DNA of 64,000 nt from Gracilibacter sp. BRH_c7a. Its GTDB lineage: Bacteria; Bacillota; Desulfitobacteriia; Desulfitobacteriales; Syntrophobotulaceae. Below, one piece after another: positions 35,326-45,015 of this stretch (positions are counted from its first letter, which is position 1; each line of letters opens with the position of its first letter). The stretch spans positions 1 to 64,000 of the forward strand of contig LOEZ01000096.1 of NCBI GenBank assembly GCA_001516055.1, read 5' to 3'. The position numbers were made by a program, and so were the translations under genes. The notes beneath the pieces were generated by a model. It saw nothing but the letters and a program-made list of their open reading frames with translations. It was not told the origin of the DNA and made no database searches.

Positions 35326-36717
35326 ATGATAAACACGAATCGCAAAGTCATAATAAAAGTCCAAATACTTATAGACGTCTTTACGTTAGTTATATCCCTC
35401 TTAAGTGCCTATTATATTAGATTCTTTGACTCTAACGGTAACCATCTTGATATTACTTATTACTTAAAGACCTTAGTAGTATTAATACCTTTACAATTAA
35501 TAATCTATACGTTTCTTGGTATATACAATGAACAAAAAAGAAAAGCGTTTACGAATGACTTATATAAGATAATAAGTGCAAATATATTAGGGATTACCAT
35601 TCTACTTAGTATCCTCTTTGTAATGAAACTGATGGATTATTCTAGGCTTGTTTTTGTCCTATTTGTACTTATAAACTGTTCTCTTGCATTACTACAAAGG
35701 GCTTCAATAAAAGTATTAATTACAAAGAAGAGAAAACAAGGGGATAGCATTAAACGCTTGCTTATAATTGGTGGAGGTGGACTAGGTAGAAAGATAACGC
35801 AGAGAATAAATGAGATAAATACTTACGAATATGAGATAATTGGGATACTAGACGATAATATTAGCGAAGGTAAAAGCGTAAGTGGAATTAAAATATTAGG
35901 AAGTATTGATAAACTTGACTCTTACCTGATAGAACATCATATTGATGAAATAATTATTGCCTTACCCCTTAAACAATATGATAAATTGAAATATATTTTC
36001 GGAATAAGTGAAAAAAATGGTATTCGTACTAATATTATTCCAGACTATGCTAGATATATTCCGGCACGCCCACTGGTAGATGAAATTGCGGGTATTCCAT
36101 TGATAAATACAAGGTACGTTCCTTTAGATAATGTTGCGAATAACACTCTTAAAAGAATCTTTGATATCCTGCTCTCCACCATAGGAATAATATTTTGTAG
36201 TCCAATCCTAATAATTGTTGCTGTAGTGATAAAAATTGAGTCACCAGGCCCCTTATTATTCAAACAAGAAAGGGTAGGGCTTAATAGAAGAGCTTTCATG
36301 ATGTATAAGTTCAGATCGATGAGAGTCCAAGAAGAGAAGTCTTCTGATACCAACTGGACCACTCAGAATGATCCCAGGAAAACAAGGGTTGGAGCATTAA
36401 TAAGAAAAACAAGTATTGATGAATTACCTCAACTATTCAATGTGCTGAAAGGCGATATGAGCCTCATCGGGCCAAGACCTGAAAGACCATTCTTTGTAGA
36501 GCAGTTTAAAGAAGAGATACCAAAATACATGATTAAACATCAAGTAAGACCTGGTATAACGGGTTGGGCTCAAGTTAACGGCTGGCGTGGCGACACGTCT
36601 ATCAGAAAAAGAATAGATTGCGACTTATACTATATTGAAAACTGGACATTTATGCTTGACATCAAAATTATATTTTTAACCTTTTTTAAAGGATTTGTCA
36701 ATAAGAATGCATACTAA
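35326..36717 (+). CDS. Polyprenyl-phosphate hexose-1-phosphate transferase (initiating enzyme)
   Basis: 463 aa. Four to five N-terminal membrane segments, a Rossmann-like central domain (about 140-265), then the bacterial sugar-transferase domain (about 265-463): SPGPLLFKQERVGLNRRAFMMYKFRSM, DELPQLFNVLKGDMSLIGPRPERPFF, RPGITGWAQVNGWRGDTS. It places the first sugar phosphate on undecaprenyl phosphate, starting glycan assembly. RBS GGAG. Sugar specificity cannot be read from the sequence; WbaP/WcaJ and WsaP are relatives. Confidence 0.92.
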   Translation: MINTNRKVIIKVQILIDVFTLVISLLSAYYIRFFDSNGNHLDITYYLKTLVVLIPLQLIIYTFLGIYNEQKRKAFTNDLYKIISANILGITILLSILFVMKLMDYSRLVFVLFVLINCSLALLQRASIKVLITKKRKQGDSIKRLLIIGGGGLGRKITQRINEINTYEYEIIGILDDNISEGKSVSGIKILGSIDKLDSYLIEHHIDEIIIALPLKQYDKLKYIFGISEKNGIRTNIIPDYARYIPARPLVDEIAGIPLINTRYVPLDNVANNTLKRIFDILLSTIGIIFCSPILIIVAVVIKIESPGPLLFKQERVGLNRRAFMMYKFRSMRVQEEKSSDTNWTTQNDPRKTRVGALIRKTSIDELPQLFNVLKGDMSLIGPRPERPFFVEQFKEEIPKYMIKHQVRPGITGWAQVNGWRGDTSIRKRIDCDLYYIENWTFMLDIKIIFLTFFKGFVNKNAY

Positions 36718-37882
36718 AGAAGATAGGTTAAACAGAGATAAAATGAGGATATTATTGGCAACTGAAGCCGCCGGTGGTGGAGTAGGAAGGCATATTCTTG
36801 ACCTTGCGGATGGACTGAGTAAAAAAGGTCACGAAGTACATGTTATCTACTCACCATTACGTATGGATAAAAAGTTTGCTCAGAGAAAAGAAGAGCTAAA
36901 TAATGTAAATTTTAGTAAGCTTCCTGTCAAGCATGAGATGAGTTTAGCAGACATTAAGATGGTTATTCAATTAAGAGCCTATATAAAGGAAAATGGCCCC
37001 TTTGATATTGTACACGGGCATAGCTCGAAAGCGGGAGCTTTGATGAGATTATCTGCTTTAGGATTGAATACTGTGTCCTTTTATACACCACATGCCTTTA
37101 GTACCATGAACCCCAACCTTAACTGGGTCAAGAGGAAATTATATAGTCTTATCGAACAACTACTAGCCCTTATTAGTGATGGTATTATACTGGTCTCAGA
37201 AGACGAGTATGGACATGCAAATTCTCTTGGGCTTAATGAAAAAAAACTCCATATTGTTCATAATGGAATAGCACCAATCAAATTTCAATCCCGGATTACA
37301 ATTAGAAAAGAGCTAGGAATATCTGGAAATGAAGTAGTTATTGGTTTTGTGGGAAGACTAGTGCCACAAAAAGCTCCTGATTTACTTCTTAAAGCCTTTA
37401 AATTAGTGGAACAGGAATTTGACAACATTCGTCTTATATATATTGGTGATGGGCCTTTAAAGTCTGACTTAGAAGAAATGCTGACAGACAATATATTAAA
37501 GGGTAAGGTTTATTTTTTAGGTGAGGCTGATGGTCAAGAACTAATTTCAGCTTTTGATATATTCGCACTACCTAGCCTCTATGAAGGGATGCCATATGTT
37601 CTACTTGAGGCTCTTTCTGCAGGTTTGCCGATTATAGCTACACGAGTTGGTGGAGTTAGAGAATTGGTTGAAGATGGTGTAAATGGTTACTTGGCTTTAT
37701 ACGATAAGGTTAATTTTGCCGATAAAATAAAAAAGGTTATTATGGACACTAGCATGAAGCAAATGTTTTCTTTCAATTCGAGAGAGAAATCAGAAATCTA
37801 TACTCTTGAAAGAATGACTAGAGAAACAATAAATGTTTATATGAATAATACAGAGCTAAAGAAGGTGATATACACTGATTAA
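36707..37882 (+). CDS. GT4-family glycosyltransferase
   Basis: 391 aa, GT-B fold. N-terminus MRILLATEAAGGGVGRHILDLADGL, donor-binding half VIGFVGRLVPQKAPDLLLKAF, and the EX7E motif in YEGMPYVLLEALSAGLPIIATRVGG. It transfers an activated sugar to lipid-linked glycan. The start is uncertain: TTG 36695, ATG 36707 and ATG 36743 (MRILLAT) are all in frame; the ribosome site AAAGGA favours 36707 by spacing. It overlaps the initiator gene by 11 bp, consistent with translational coupling. Confidence 0.85.
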   Translation: MHTKEDRLNRDKMRILLATEAAGGGVGRHILDLADGLSKKGHEVHVIYSPLRMDKKFAQRKEELNNVNFSKLPVKHEMSLADIKMVIQLRAYIKENGPFDIVHGHSSKAGALMRLSALGLNTVSFYTPHAFSTMNPNLNWVKRKLYSLIEQLLALISDGIILVSEDEYGHANSLGLNEKKLHIVHNGIAPIKFQSRITIRKELGISGNEVVIGFVGRLVPQKAPDLLLKAFKLVEQEFDNIRLIYIGDGPLKSDLEEMLTDNILKGKVYFLGEADGQELISAFDIFALPSLYEGMPYVLLEALSAGLPIIATRVGGVRELVEDGVNGYLALYDKVNFADKIKKVIMDTSMKQMFSFNSREKSEIYTLERMTRETINVYMNNTELKKVIYTD

Positions 37883-38774
37883 AATCTTATTTATAAGAAC
37901 TAAAAATGCATTTCTACCAGAAGTAGATGCTTATATTCAATACTTTAATAAGACGAATGATTTTAAAGCCTTTGATTGTTCTAAACTAGATGAGTATCAA
38001 TTAAAGGATTATGATGTTATATGGGAATTTAAAGGCTTTGGTGGGGCAAAAATTAAGGACCGGATTCTCGTACATGAATATGCATCGTTGTCTGTAGGCC
38101 CATTTGCTAAGATAAAAAACTCTTTAAAAGCTAATGTAAACCCAAGGCCTGATTTAAGAATATTTTTAAATGAGAATGTTAAGTCTGGATTTGATTTTAA
38201 TGATTGTATCGATTATTGTCTTCGAGATATGGGGATAGATGAAAGATTTCTTCAAATAAAAAATCCAAAAAAAGAATATGACTTTGTATATGTTGGATCT
38301 ATATGCAGAGGTAGAGAGATAGACAAATTCTTAAAAAAATTTACCGAAAGGAAAAATGGTAAACTTTGCTTGGTTGGAAATGTTGAGGATGATATATATA
38401 AAGCTTATAAAAACAATAAAGATATTATTTTTACTGGAAAGATATCATATTCGGATGTTCCCCAAATAGCATCTAAAGCTATATATGGTATCAATTTTAT
38501 CCCCGACAAATATCCATTTAATATACAAACATCTACTAAGCTACTCGAATACCTTGCTCTCAAACTAAAAGTAGTTACAACAAGTTATAAATGGATTAAA
38601 CAATTCGAAGAAAATTACAACTGTTCATTTTATAAACTTAATCATCATAGCGAATTTGATATTGAAAAAATAGAAAAACATAAATTTATTTCGGAATTTA
38701 GGGCTGAAGATTTTCTTTGGGAGACAATTATAAAAAGAACAGGAATTTTGAAAAAAATAAAAGAATTATTGTAA
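37875..38774 (+). CDS. Glycosyltransferase-like protein with non-standard start
   Basis: The frame is coding well upstream of its only ATG/GTG/TTG option, TTG 38088: the 70 codons before it read IKILFIRTKNAFLPEVDAY and LKDYDVIWEFKGFGGAKIK without a stop. An AAGGTGAT site sits at 37863-37870 and a CTG (37875) or ATT (37878) follows, so the gene most likely uses a rare initiation codon. With CTG it is 299 aa. The C-terminal half (YDFVYVGSICRGREI, IIFTGKISYSDVPQIASKAI, KLLEYLALKLKVVTTS) is GT-B-like. It overlaps the preceding gene by 8 bp. The domain call is moderate. Confidence 0.65.
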   Translation: MIKILFIRTKNAFLPEVDAYIQYFNKTNDFKAFDCSKLDEYQLKDYDVIWEFKGFGGAKIKDRILVHEYASLSVGPFAKIKNSLKANVNPRPDLRIFLNENVKSGFDFNDCIDYCLRDMGIDERFLQIKNPKKEYDFVYVGSICRGREIDKFLKKFTERKNGKLCLVGNVEDDIYKAYKNNKDIIFTGKISYSDVPQIASKAIYGINFIPDKYPFNIQTSTKLLEYLALKLKVVTTSYKWIKQFEENYNCSFYKLNHHSEFDIEKIEKHKFISEFRAEDFLWETIIKRTGILKKIKELL

Positions 38775-38876
38775 ATTATGATTCTATTAGTAAAGAGTAT
38801 TTAAATGACTGTGGAAAGATAAACAGAAAAGATATTGTGTATAAGCTAATAAAGGATGACATAAGGATGGAATTGC

Positions 38877-39863
38877 ATGTTCACATTTTTAACTATTTCA
38901 TATAATCAAGAAAAATATATAATTGAACATTTAGAAAGTATTAAATATCAGATATTAAACTTTGGGAATAGACTGCAATTTCAATACATAATTAGTGATG
39001 ATTGTTCAACAGATAATACTATTTTTCTAGTTAATGAATGGGTAAAAAGGAATAAGTTTCTATTTGAAGAAATAATAATACTAACTAACAGTGAAAATAA
39101 AGGAATTGTATCAAATTACTTAAAAGGTATTAGTTCAATTGTTACTAATTACTACAAATCATTAGCAGGAGATGACTTATATTATAGGAACAATATTTTT
39201 GAAGTAATAGAGGATAACGAATTGGTATTTACACCAGTAATTCGGTTTGGTCAATGCGAAAAGATTAGAAGTAATGGAGATATTAACTTTAAAAAATTAA
39301 TCAGGCTTGAAAAAATAGAAGAAATTAAAAAACGACTCACTTTTGGAAATTTATTTGATGCTCCAGGAGCATTTATGAAAACTGAGATTATCCAAGATAA
39401 AGGCTTAATGAGCTTTCTTTCAAACTATAGTTGGATAGAAGACTTACCTCAATGGTATTATATATTTAAAAATGTATCTAACTTGAAATTGAATATTAAA
39501 GAAAAACCTTATATTTTGTATAGAACAACAGATGGTATTTCAAATAAAAGAAGCAAACATAATCAATATAATCTTGAAAGTCTTAAGATAATGAAACAGT
39601 TTTACCCTAAATCTGCAAAATATCCAAAGTATATTAATCCGTATAAATACTACTCAAAGTTCCAAAGCATTAAGATAAAGTATTTTGATTCAAAAATGAA
39701 TCTAAGAATTAAAGGATTTACTAACATTATGAAAGAAGAAAGAAAGAACGCTCCTAAGTATTTAACCCACATTAGGAATGAGGCTTATAACTTTTATAAA
39801 CAAATTGGAGAGGAACAATTATATGATTACAAACCCATTATTGAATCTAACAACTCGCGGTAA
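38877..39863 (+). CDS. GT2-family glycosyltransferase
   Basis: 328 aa. GT-A fold: MFTFLTISYNQEKYIIEHLESIK at the N-terminus, FQYIISDDCSTDNT as the nucleotide-sugar region, and LAGDD as the DXD-like metal site. It transfers a sugar from NDP-sugar to the growing glycan. AAGGATGGAATTGC before ATG 38877. The 100-bp gap upstream carries no convincing ORF. A/T-rich and Lys/Asn-rich, as are its neighbours. Confidence 0.82.
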   Translation: MFTFLTISYNQEKYIIEHLESIKYQILNFGNRLQFQYIISDDCSTDNTIFLVNEWVKRNKFLFEEIIILTNSENKGIVSNYLKGISSIVTNYYKSLAGDDLYYRNNIFEVIEDNELVFTPVIRFGQCEKIRSNGDINFKKLIRLEKIEEIKKRLTFGNLFDAPGAFMKTEIIQDKGLMSFLSNYSWIEDLPQWYYIFKNVSNLKLNIKEKPYILYRTTDGISNKRSKHNQYNLESLKIMKQFYPKSAKYPKYINPYKYYSKFQSIKIKYFDSKMNLRIKGFTNIMKEERKNAPKYLTHIRNEAYNFYKQIGEEQLYDYKPIIESNNSR

Positions 39864-40251
39864 TTCTGAAATAGGATATCTTTCTTTCTTTGAGTCATGT
39901 AAAGATATTCCATTCCTTATTAAACGTATTTATTTTACATACGATGTACCGAATGGGAATAGGAGAGGGATGCATGCTCATAAAAAATTACAACAGGTCC
40001 TTTGGTGCCCATACGGTAAGATAGAGATAATGCTTGATGATGGAAATAATAAGAAGATTTATTTGTTAGACTCACCTAACAAAGGCCTATTTGTTGAGTA
40101 TGGATTATGGCGTGAGATGCAATGGCTAGAAAAAGGATCAGTCCTTTGTGTAGCAGCTTCAGAATATTATAAAGAAGATGATTATATAAGAGACTATGAT
40201 GAATTCTTGGAATATGTACAAAAAGGTTGGAAAGAAAAAATTATTATTTAG
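39823..40251 (+). CDS. fdtA: dTDP-4-keto-6-deoxyhexose 3,4-ketoisomerase (FdtA/QdtA type)
   Basis: 142-aa single-domain cupin. The signature RGMHAHKKLQQVLWCPYGKI carries the HAH pair used for catalysis in this family. It isomerises dTDP-4-keto-6-deoxyglucose to the 3-keto isomer, feeding an aminotransferase. FdtA (galacto, toward Fuc3N) and QdtA (gluco, toward Qui3N) cannot be told apart by eye. ATG 39823 follows GGAGAGGAAC; the longer ORF from 39778 lacks such a site. It overlaps the previous gene by 41 bp. FdtA was first described from an S-layer glycan cluster of Aneurinibacillus, which fits this context. Confidence 0.85.
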   Translation: MITNPLLNLTTRGNSEIGYLSFFESCKDIPFLIKRIYFTYDVPNGNRRGMHAHKKLQQVLWCPYGKIEIMLDDGNNKKIYLLDSPNKGLFVEYGLWREMQWLEKGSVLCVAASEYYKEDDYIRDYDEFLEYVQKGWKEKIII

Positions 40252-40426
40252 GATCGTAATAAAAGATGTTCTTCTTGGAGTGTGATGATTAGAGGGCCTA
40301 TCCAGCCAAGGTTATCAAAAAAGAGTAAAACCTATAGGCACATAAACAGTATTATTATCATTAGATACTGTTAATGTCGTTAATAAAACTATCGTTTTTT
40401 GCAATCAACAAATAGGGGGTGAGTAT

Positions 40427-41302
40427 TTGAAAGGGATTATTCTTGCGGGAGGAAACGGCTCAAGATTATACCCAATAACTAAAGGTATTAGTAAACAACT
40501 CTTGCCAATTTATGACAAGCCAATGATATACTACCCATTATCAGTTTTAATGTTATCAGAAATTAAAGAAATTCTTATTATTACCAATAAAGAATATAAA
40601 GAGTTTTTTAACAAACTTTTAGGAGATGGGTCTGATTTTGGTATCCAGCTTTGCTATAAAATCCAAGAGGAACCTAAAGGTCTTGCTGATGCCTTTATTG
40701 TTGGTGAAGATTTTATAAATGAGGATAGTGCATGTTTAATCCTCGGAGACAATATATTTTATGGACAAGGATTTGTGCCAATCCTAACAAGGGCTGCGAG
40801 TATTAAAGGTGGGGCAATAATATTTGGTTACTACGTGCCAGACCCTAGAGAATTTGGAGTAGTTGAATTTGATAAAGACTATAATGTATTGTCTATTGAA
40901 GAAAAACCAACTAATCCAAAATCACACTATGCTGTTCCAGGCTTATACTATTATGACAATACAGTTATAAAAAAAGCTAAAAAATTAGTGCCTTCAGATA
41001 GAGGGGAAATTGAGATTACTGATTTAAATATAGAGTATTTAAAAGAAGGTAACCTTAAGGTTGAACTTTTAGGACGAGGGTTTGCATGGCTAGATACTGG
41101 AACATATGACGGGCTTTCGAATGCTTCAAACTTTGTTAAAACAATACAGGAAAGAACCGGCCTTTATATATCATGTCCTGAAGAGATAGCCTACAGGAAT
41201 AGATGGATTTCTAGAGAACAGCTTATTTCTATCGGAAAAAGATATGAAAAGAATAGTTACGGACAATATTTGATACACGTAGCTAATGAGGTGAACATAT
41301 AA
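40427..41302 (+). CDS. rmlA: Glucose-1-phosphate thymidylyltransferase
   Basis: 291 aa, full length. N-terminal nucleotide-binding loop GGNGSRLYPITKGISKQLLPIYDKPMIYYPLS and ILGDNIFYGQGF, VVEFDKDYNVLSIEEKP are RmlA hallmarks. It makes dTDP-glucose from dTTP and glucose-1-phosphate. Start is TTG 40427 after AGGGGGTGAG. It begins exactly the dTDP-sugar branch; rmlB follows with no gap. The 175-bp upstream gap has no ORF. Confidence 0.93.
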   Translation: MKGIILAGGNGSRLYPITKGISKQLLPIYDKPMIYYPLSVLMLSEIKEILIITNKEYKEFFNKLLGDGSDFGIQLCYKIQEEPKGLADAFIVGEDFINEDSACLILGDNIFYGQGFVPILTRAASIKGGAIIFGYYVPDPREFGVVEFDKDYNVLSIEEKPTNPKSHYAVPGLYYYDNTVIKKAKKLVPSDRGEIEITDLNIEYLKEGNLKVELLGRGFAWLDTGTYDGLSNASNFVKTIQERTGLYISCPEEIAYRNRWISREQLISIGKRYEKNSYGQYLIHVANEVNI

Positions 41303-42358
41303 GTGAAGAATTTATTAATAGCGGGAGGAGCAGGATTCATAGGTTCCAATTTTATTAAACATTTATTATCTAACTATGATTACAATATTTATAATCTAGA
41401 TAAACTGACTTATGCAGGGAATTTAAAAAATCTGGATAATATTAAGAATGATAAAAGATATCATTTTATTAAGGGTGATATTTGTGACAGACAATTATTG
41501 GGAAAGATATTCGACGATTATAATATTCACATAGTTGTTAATTTTGCTGCTGAATCTCATGTCGATAGGAGTATAGAAGATCCAGAGGTATTCTCAAAAA
41601 CAAACATACTTGGAACCCAGGCACTGATGGACACAGCAAAAAGGTATTGGAAAGTAAAACCATATGACAGGTATTGTAGAGAATATAAAGACGGTGTTAA
41701 ATATATTCAAATTTCAACGGATGAAGTATATGGTTCATTAGGTATAACAGGGAAGTTTACTGAAGAAAACCCGGTGTCTCCGAATAGTCCATATTCAGCA
41801 TCTAAAGCATCAGCGGATATGATAGTTAGAGCATATTATGAGACATATTGTTTTCCCATAATTATTACGCGTTGTTCTAATAATTATGGTCCTTATCAGT
41901 TTCCGGAAAAGTTAGTACCCTTGATGATAAATAATGCATTGAAAGAAAAACCCCTGCCTATATATGGAGATGGCAAACAAGTAAGGGATTGGATTTTTGT
42001 AAAAGATCATTGTACTGCTATTGACACAGTCTTACACAAGGGGAAACTAGGAGAGGTATACAATATTGGAGGAAATAATGAAAGAGAAAATATTCAAATA
42101 GTAAAATTACTTTTAAATTATTTGGGAAAAAGTGAACAGTTGATAGCATATGTAAGGGATAGGTTAGGGCATGACAGGAGATATTCTATTGATAATACTA
42201 AAATCTCAACGGAACTAGGCTGGTTTCCTTCTTATACTTTTGAAAAAGGCCTTGAGGAAACTATTAAATGGTATTTAGATAATCAAGAGTGGATGGATGA
42301 AATAGTATCTGGAGATTATATAATGTACTACGAACAGATGTATAGTACTAGTTTTTAA
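41303..42358 (+). CDS. rmlB: dTDP-glucose 4,6-dehydratase
   Basis: 351 aa, extended SDR. GGAGFIGSNFIKHLL binds NAD; catalytic TDEVYG and YSASKASAD are present. It converts dTDP-glucose to dTDP-4-keto-6-deoxyglucose, the substrate of the ketoisomerase. Start is GTG 41303, adjacent to the rmlA stop, after GAGGTGAACATATAA. rmlC and rmlD are not present in the window, so the pathway probably leads to a 3-amino sugar rather than rhamnose. Confidence 0.95.
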   Translation: MKNLLIAGGAGFIGSNFIKHLLSNYDYNIYNLDKLTYAGNLKNLDNIKNDKRYHFIKGDICDRQLLGKIFDDYNIHIVVNFAAESHVDRSIEDPEVFSKTNILGTQALMDTAKRYWKVKPYDRYCREYKDGVKYIQISTDEVYGSLGITGKFTEENPVSPNSPYSASKASADMIVRAYYETYCFPIIITRCSNNYGPYQFPEKLVPLMINNALKEKPLPIYGDGKQVRDWIFVKDHCTAIDTVLHKGKLGEVYNIGGNNERENIQIVKLLLNYLGKSEQLIAYVRDRLGHDRRYSIDNTKISTELGWFPSYTFEKGLEETIKWYLDNQEWMDEIVSGDYIMYYEQMYSTSF

Positions 42359-42463
42359 CCTTGAGAAGCGAATTGATTCTGTGTAAGTAACTTTAGACTT
42401 TTATGACGATAGTGATTACATCAGTATTATGTCGTATATTAAATGGTAAAGAGGGTTACTAGA

Positions 42464-43570
42464 ATGAGTAGATTAAAGATAGAGTTTAACGTGCTTGATA
42501 GGCAATATAGAATGTATGCAGATGAGTACAAACAAGCTGCTATACGAGTTTTAGAATCCGGACAGTACATTCTTGGCCAAGAGGTGGAAAATTTTGAGCT
42601 TAAATATGCAAAATATACTGGAAGCAAATACTGTGTGGGAGTTAATTCAGGGCTTGATGCTCTAGTATTAGCGTTTAGGGCTTTAGGCATAAATAAAGGC
42701 GATGAAGTCATTGTTCCGGCAAATACTTATATTGCCTCCGTTTTAGCAATCACAGAAAATGGAGCTATTCCAATCTTTGTAGAACCTGATGAGTATCATA
42801 ACCTAGATGATAGAAAAATTGAAGATGCAATTACAAATAGAACAAAGGCAATCTTAGTAGTTCATTTGTATGGTCAAGCTGCTAATATTAGAAAGATAAA
42901 AGAGATCGTAGATAAATATAACTTGTTTCTAGTGGAGGATTGTGCCCAATCGCACGGTTCAAAGTTTGATGGTCAGTTGACCGGAACTTTCGGAGACATA
43001 GGGTGTTTCAGCTTCTTTCCTACTAAAAACTTAGGAGCTTTTGGTGATTCGGGGGCGATTATAACAGATAATCAAGCGATTGCAGACCTAGTTAGAATGC
43101 TTCGAAATTATGGAAGTAAGGTAAAGTATCAGTATGAGATAGAAGGTGTGAATTCAAGATTAGATGAGTTGCAGGCTGCTTTACTGAGCTCTAAGTTGTC
43201 TCATTTGAGTGAATTGACACAAGATAGAGTACGCATAGCCATGCGGTATTTAAAAGAAATAAAAAATACGAGAATAAATATGCCAATAACAAGGGATATG
43301 GTAGACCACGTATATCATCTTTTTGTAGTCCAATGTAAGGAGAGAGACGACTTCCAAAAATACTTACTAGAATGTGGAATAAAGACGCAAATTCATTATC
43401 CCATACCTCCACATTTGGCTGAGTGCTATCGTAGATTAGGATTTGGAATGGGGGACTTTCCAATAACAGAAAAGTATGCAAATGAAGTAATAAGTTTGCC
43501 TTTGTACAATGGAATGACTGATGAAGAGATTGATTATGTTGTTGAAGCTGTCAATAAGTGGAGCAAATAA
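42464..43570 (+). CDS. fdtB: DegT/DnrJ-type sugar aminotransferase (FdtB/QdtB type)
   Basis: 368 aa PLP enzyme. The PLP-binding Lys is in GCFSFFPTKNLGAFGDSGAI; VNSGLDALVLAFRALGI and VEDCAQSHGS line the cofactor site. With FdtA/QdtA it should aminate dTDP-3-keto-6-deoxyhexose to Fuc3N or Qui3N. ATG 42464 is chosen for its AGAGGGTTACTAGA site; an earlier ATG at 42443 lacks one. It has a 3-residue MSR leader and the core starts IEFNVLD, as in related enzymes. Confidence 0.9.
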   Translation: MSRLKIEFNVLDRQYRMYADEYKQAAIRVLESGQYILGQEVENFELKYAKYTGSKYCVGVNSGLDALVLAFRALGINKGDEVIVPANTYIASVLAITENGAIPIFVEPDEYHNLDDRKIEDAITNRTKAILVVHLYGQAANIRKIKEIVDKYNLFLVEDCAQSHGSKFDGQLTGTFGDIGCFSFFPTKNLGAFGDSGAIITDNQAIADLVRMLRNYGSKVKYQYEIEGVNSRLDELQAALLSSKLSHLSELTQDRVRIAMRYLKEIKNTRINMPITRDMVDHVYHLFVVQCKERDDFQKYLLECGIKTQIHYPIPPHLAECYRRLGFGMGDFPITEKYANEVISLPLYNGMTDEEIDYVVEAVNKWSK

Positions 43571-44954
43571 AGTAATAAACAGAAGAAGGATTATTAAAGC
43601 AGAAAGTTGGAGCATAGAGATAAAACTTGATAAAGTATTAGGCTTCTCAGCGTTGAAGAAAGGAATGTACACCTTGGATAAAAAAATAATTGTAGCAATT
43701 AAAAAAAAAAATCGGATATTGATCGAGGTATATAATATAATTATCAGATTTGTAAGGGATAGACATCTATTGTACATAACTGCTCTAAAAATAAAAGCAA
43801 AGATGAATCCTCCCAATGAGCTATATCAATATTCAATAATGGGAGTGAAAGAATACTGTCACAAGAGCCAGTTACCTATTAGAGTGTTAGAAAAAGAGAA
43901 GGAAAGATTGATATATACCCCTGAATACTTTGGTATCAAAAAAGCAGCGGAAATACAAACTCGAATGTCACCAGAAATCTATTTAGTAGAGATGAGTGAC
44001 GTTGACATAATCGGCTCAAATAGCTTTTTAATTAAAGATAAATACTGCTTATATGATATGTTTTCTATAGATTATTACAACCGTTATGATTTAAGGTTTG
44101 CATCACTTAAAAGTATCTATAAAAATAAAGATGTAGCAATCATGGCGAAAGATGCAAAGCAAGAAATTAAAGAAGCGATTTTTCTACTGGGATTTGCATC
44201 CTGTAATTATTACCACTTAACAGTTGAGTTATTAGCTAAACTAGAGTATATTGATAAAAATCATGATCTTTGTCATCTACCGATAGTCGTAGATGAAATT
44301 ATAGTTAAAACGCCACAGCTCAAGCAATTACTACAGGTTATGAATGTAAAAAATCACCCTATAATTCCTATCAAAAATGAGTATAAATATCGCGTCAAGA
44401 AGCTCATATATTTATCTGACTGCTCATGGATGCCAGTAAACATAAAGGACAATACAAGTTTAATAAATGAAGATTTTCGGGTGTCTGAAAGAAGCCTTAA
44501 ATATATCCGTGATACGGTAATTGCACAATTACAAATAGGAAAGACTGATGCTAGAAGGAATATTTTTATATCTAGAAAAAGCACAAAGAACCAGCGACTT
44601 ATTAATGAAAAAGAAGTAGCTGACCTATTTTGCCAATATGGATTCGAAGTGATTTGTCCAGAAGAGCTTTCTTTTAAAGAACAGGTGAAAGCTTTTTCTG
44701 AAGCTTCTTACGTTGCAGGAACCAGTGGGGCAGCACTGACTAATATTATTTATTGCCATCCCGAGGCAACGTTTATTTGTATTATTCCAAAAGAGTATAA
44801 TTTTAATATGTATGCTACAATAGGAAAAACAATGGATCTTCAGTCAATTTTCTTAGACGCTCATGTTGTTAATAAAGGCGAGAAATTTTATGCTAATCAG
44901 TTTGAACTTGAAATAAATTATTTAAGGGAGTTTCTAGACAAGTTAAAAATCTAA
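43521..44954 (+). CDS. GT61-family (DUF563) glycosyltransferase
   Basis: Up to 477 aa. The C-terminal half has the GT61 features: NIFISRKSTKNQRLINEKEVADL, FEVICPEELSFKEQVKAFSEASYVAGTSGAALTN. The N-terminal ~70 residues are basic and poorly conserved. The start is unclear: ATG 43521 overlaps fdtB by 50 bp with no ribosome site, while AGAAGAAGG near 43580 precedes only ATT codons. Probably adds a sugar to the glycan; acceptor unknown. Confidence 0.8.
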   Translation: MKRLIMLLKLSISGANKVINRRRIIKAESWSIEIKLDKVLGFSALKKGMYTLDKKIIVAIKKKNRILIEVYNIIIRFVRDRHLLYITALKIKAKMNPPNELYQYSIMGVKEYCHKSQLPIRVLEKEKERLIYTPEYFGIKKAAEIQTRMSPEIYLVEMSDVDIIGSNSFLIKDKYCLYDMFSIDYYNRYDLRFASLKSIYKNKDVAIMAKDAKQEIKEAIFLLGFASCNYYHLTVELLAKLEYIDKNHDLCHLPIVVDEIIVKTPQLKQLLQVMNVKNHPIIPIKNEYKYRVKKLIYLSDCSWMPVNIKDNTSLINEDFRVSERSLKYIRDTVIAQLQIGKTDARRNIFISRKSTKNQRLINEKEVADLFCQYGFEVICPEELSFKEQVKAFSEASYVAGTSGAALTNIIYCHPEATFICIIPKEYNFNMYATIGKTMDLQSIFLDAHVVNKGEKFYANQFELEINYLREFLDKLKI

Positions 44955-45015
44955 AGGCGATCAATGATTTTAAGAATGATCCAAACTAAAAAAATATACT
45001 CTATAGGAGTAACGT

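Noticed and set aside
38088-38774. Short 228-aa version of the glycosyltransferase from TTG 38088
   Set aside because: Upstream frame is clearly coding and a ribosome site lies at 37863.
38717-38905. 62-aa ORF between two glycosyltransferases
   Set aside because: Overlaps both neighbours, no ribosome site, low-complexity Lys/Asn composition.
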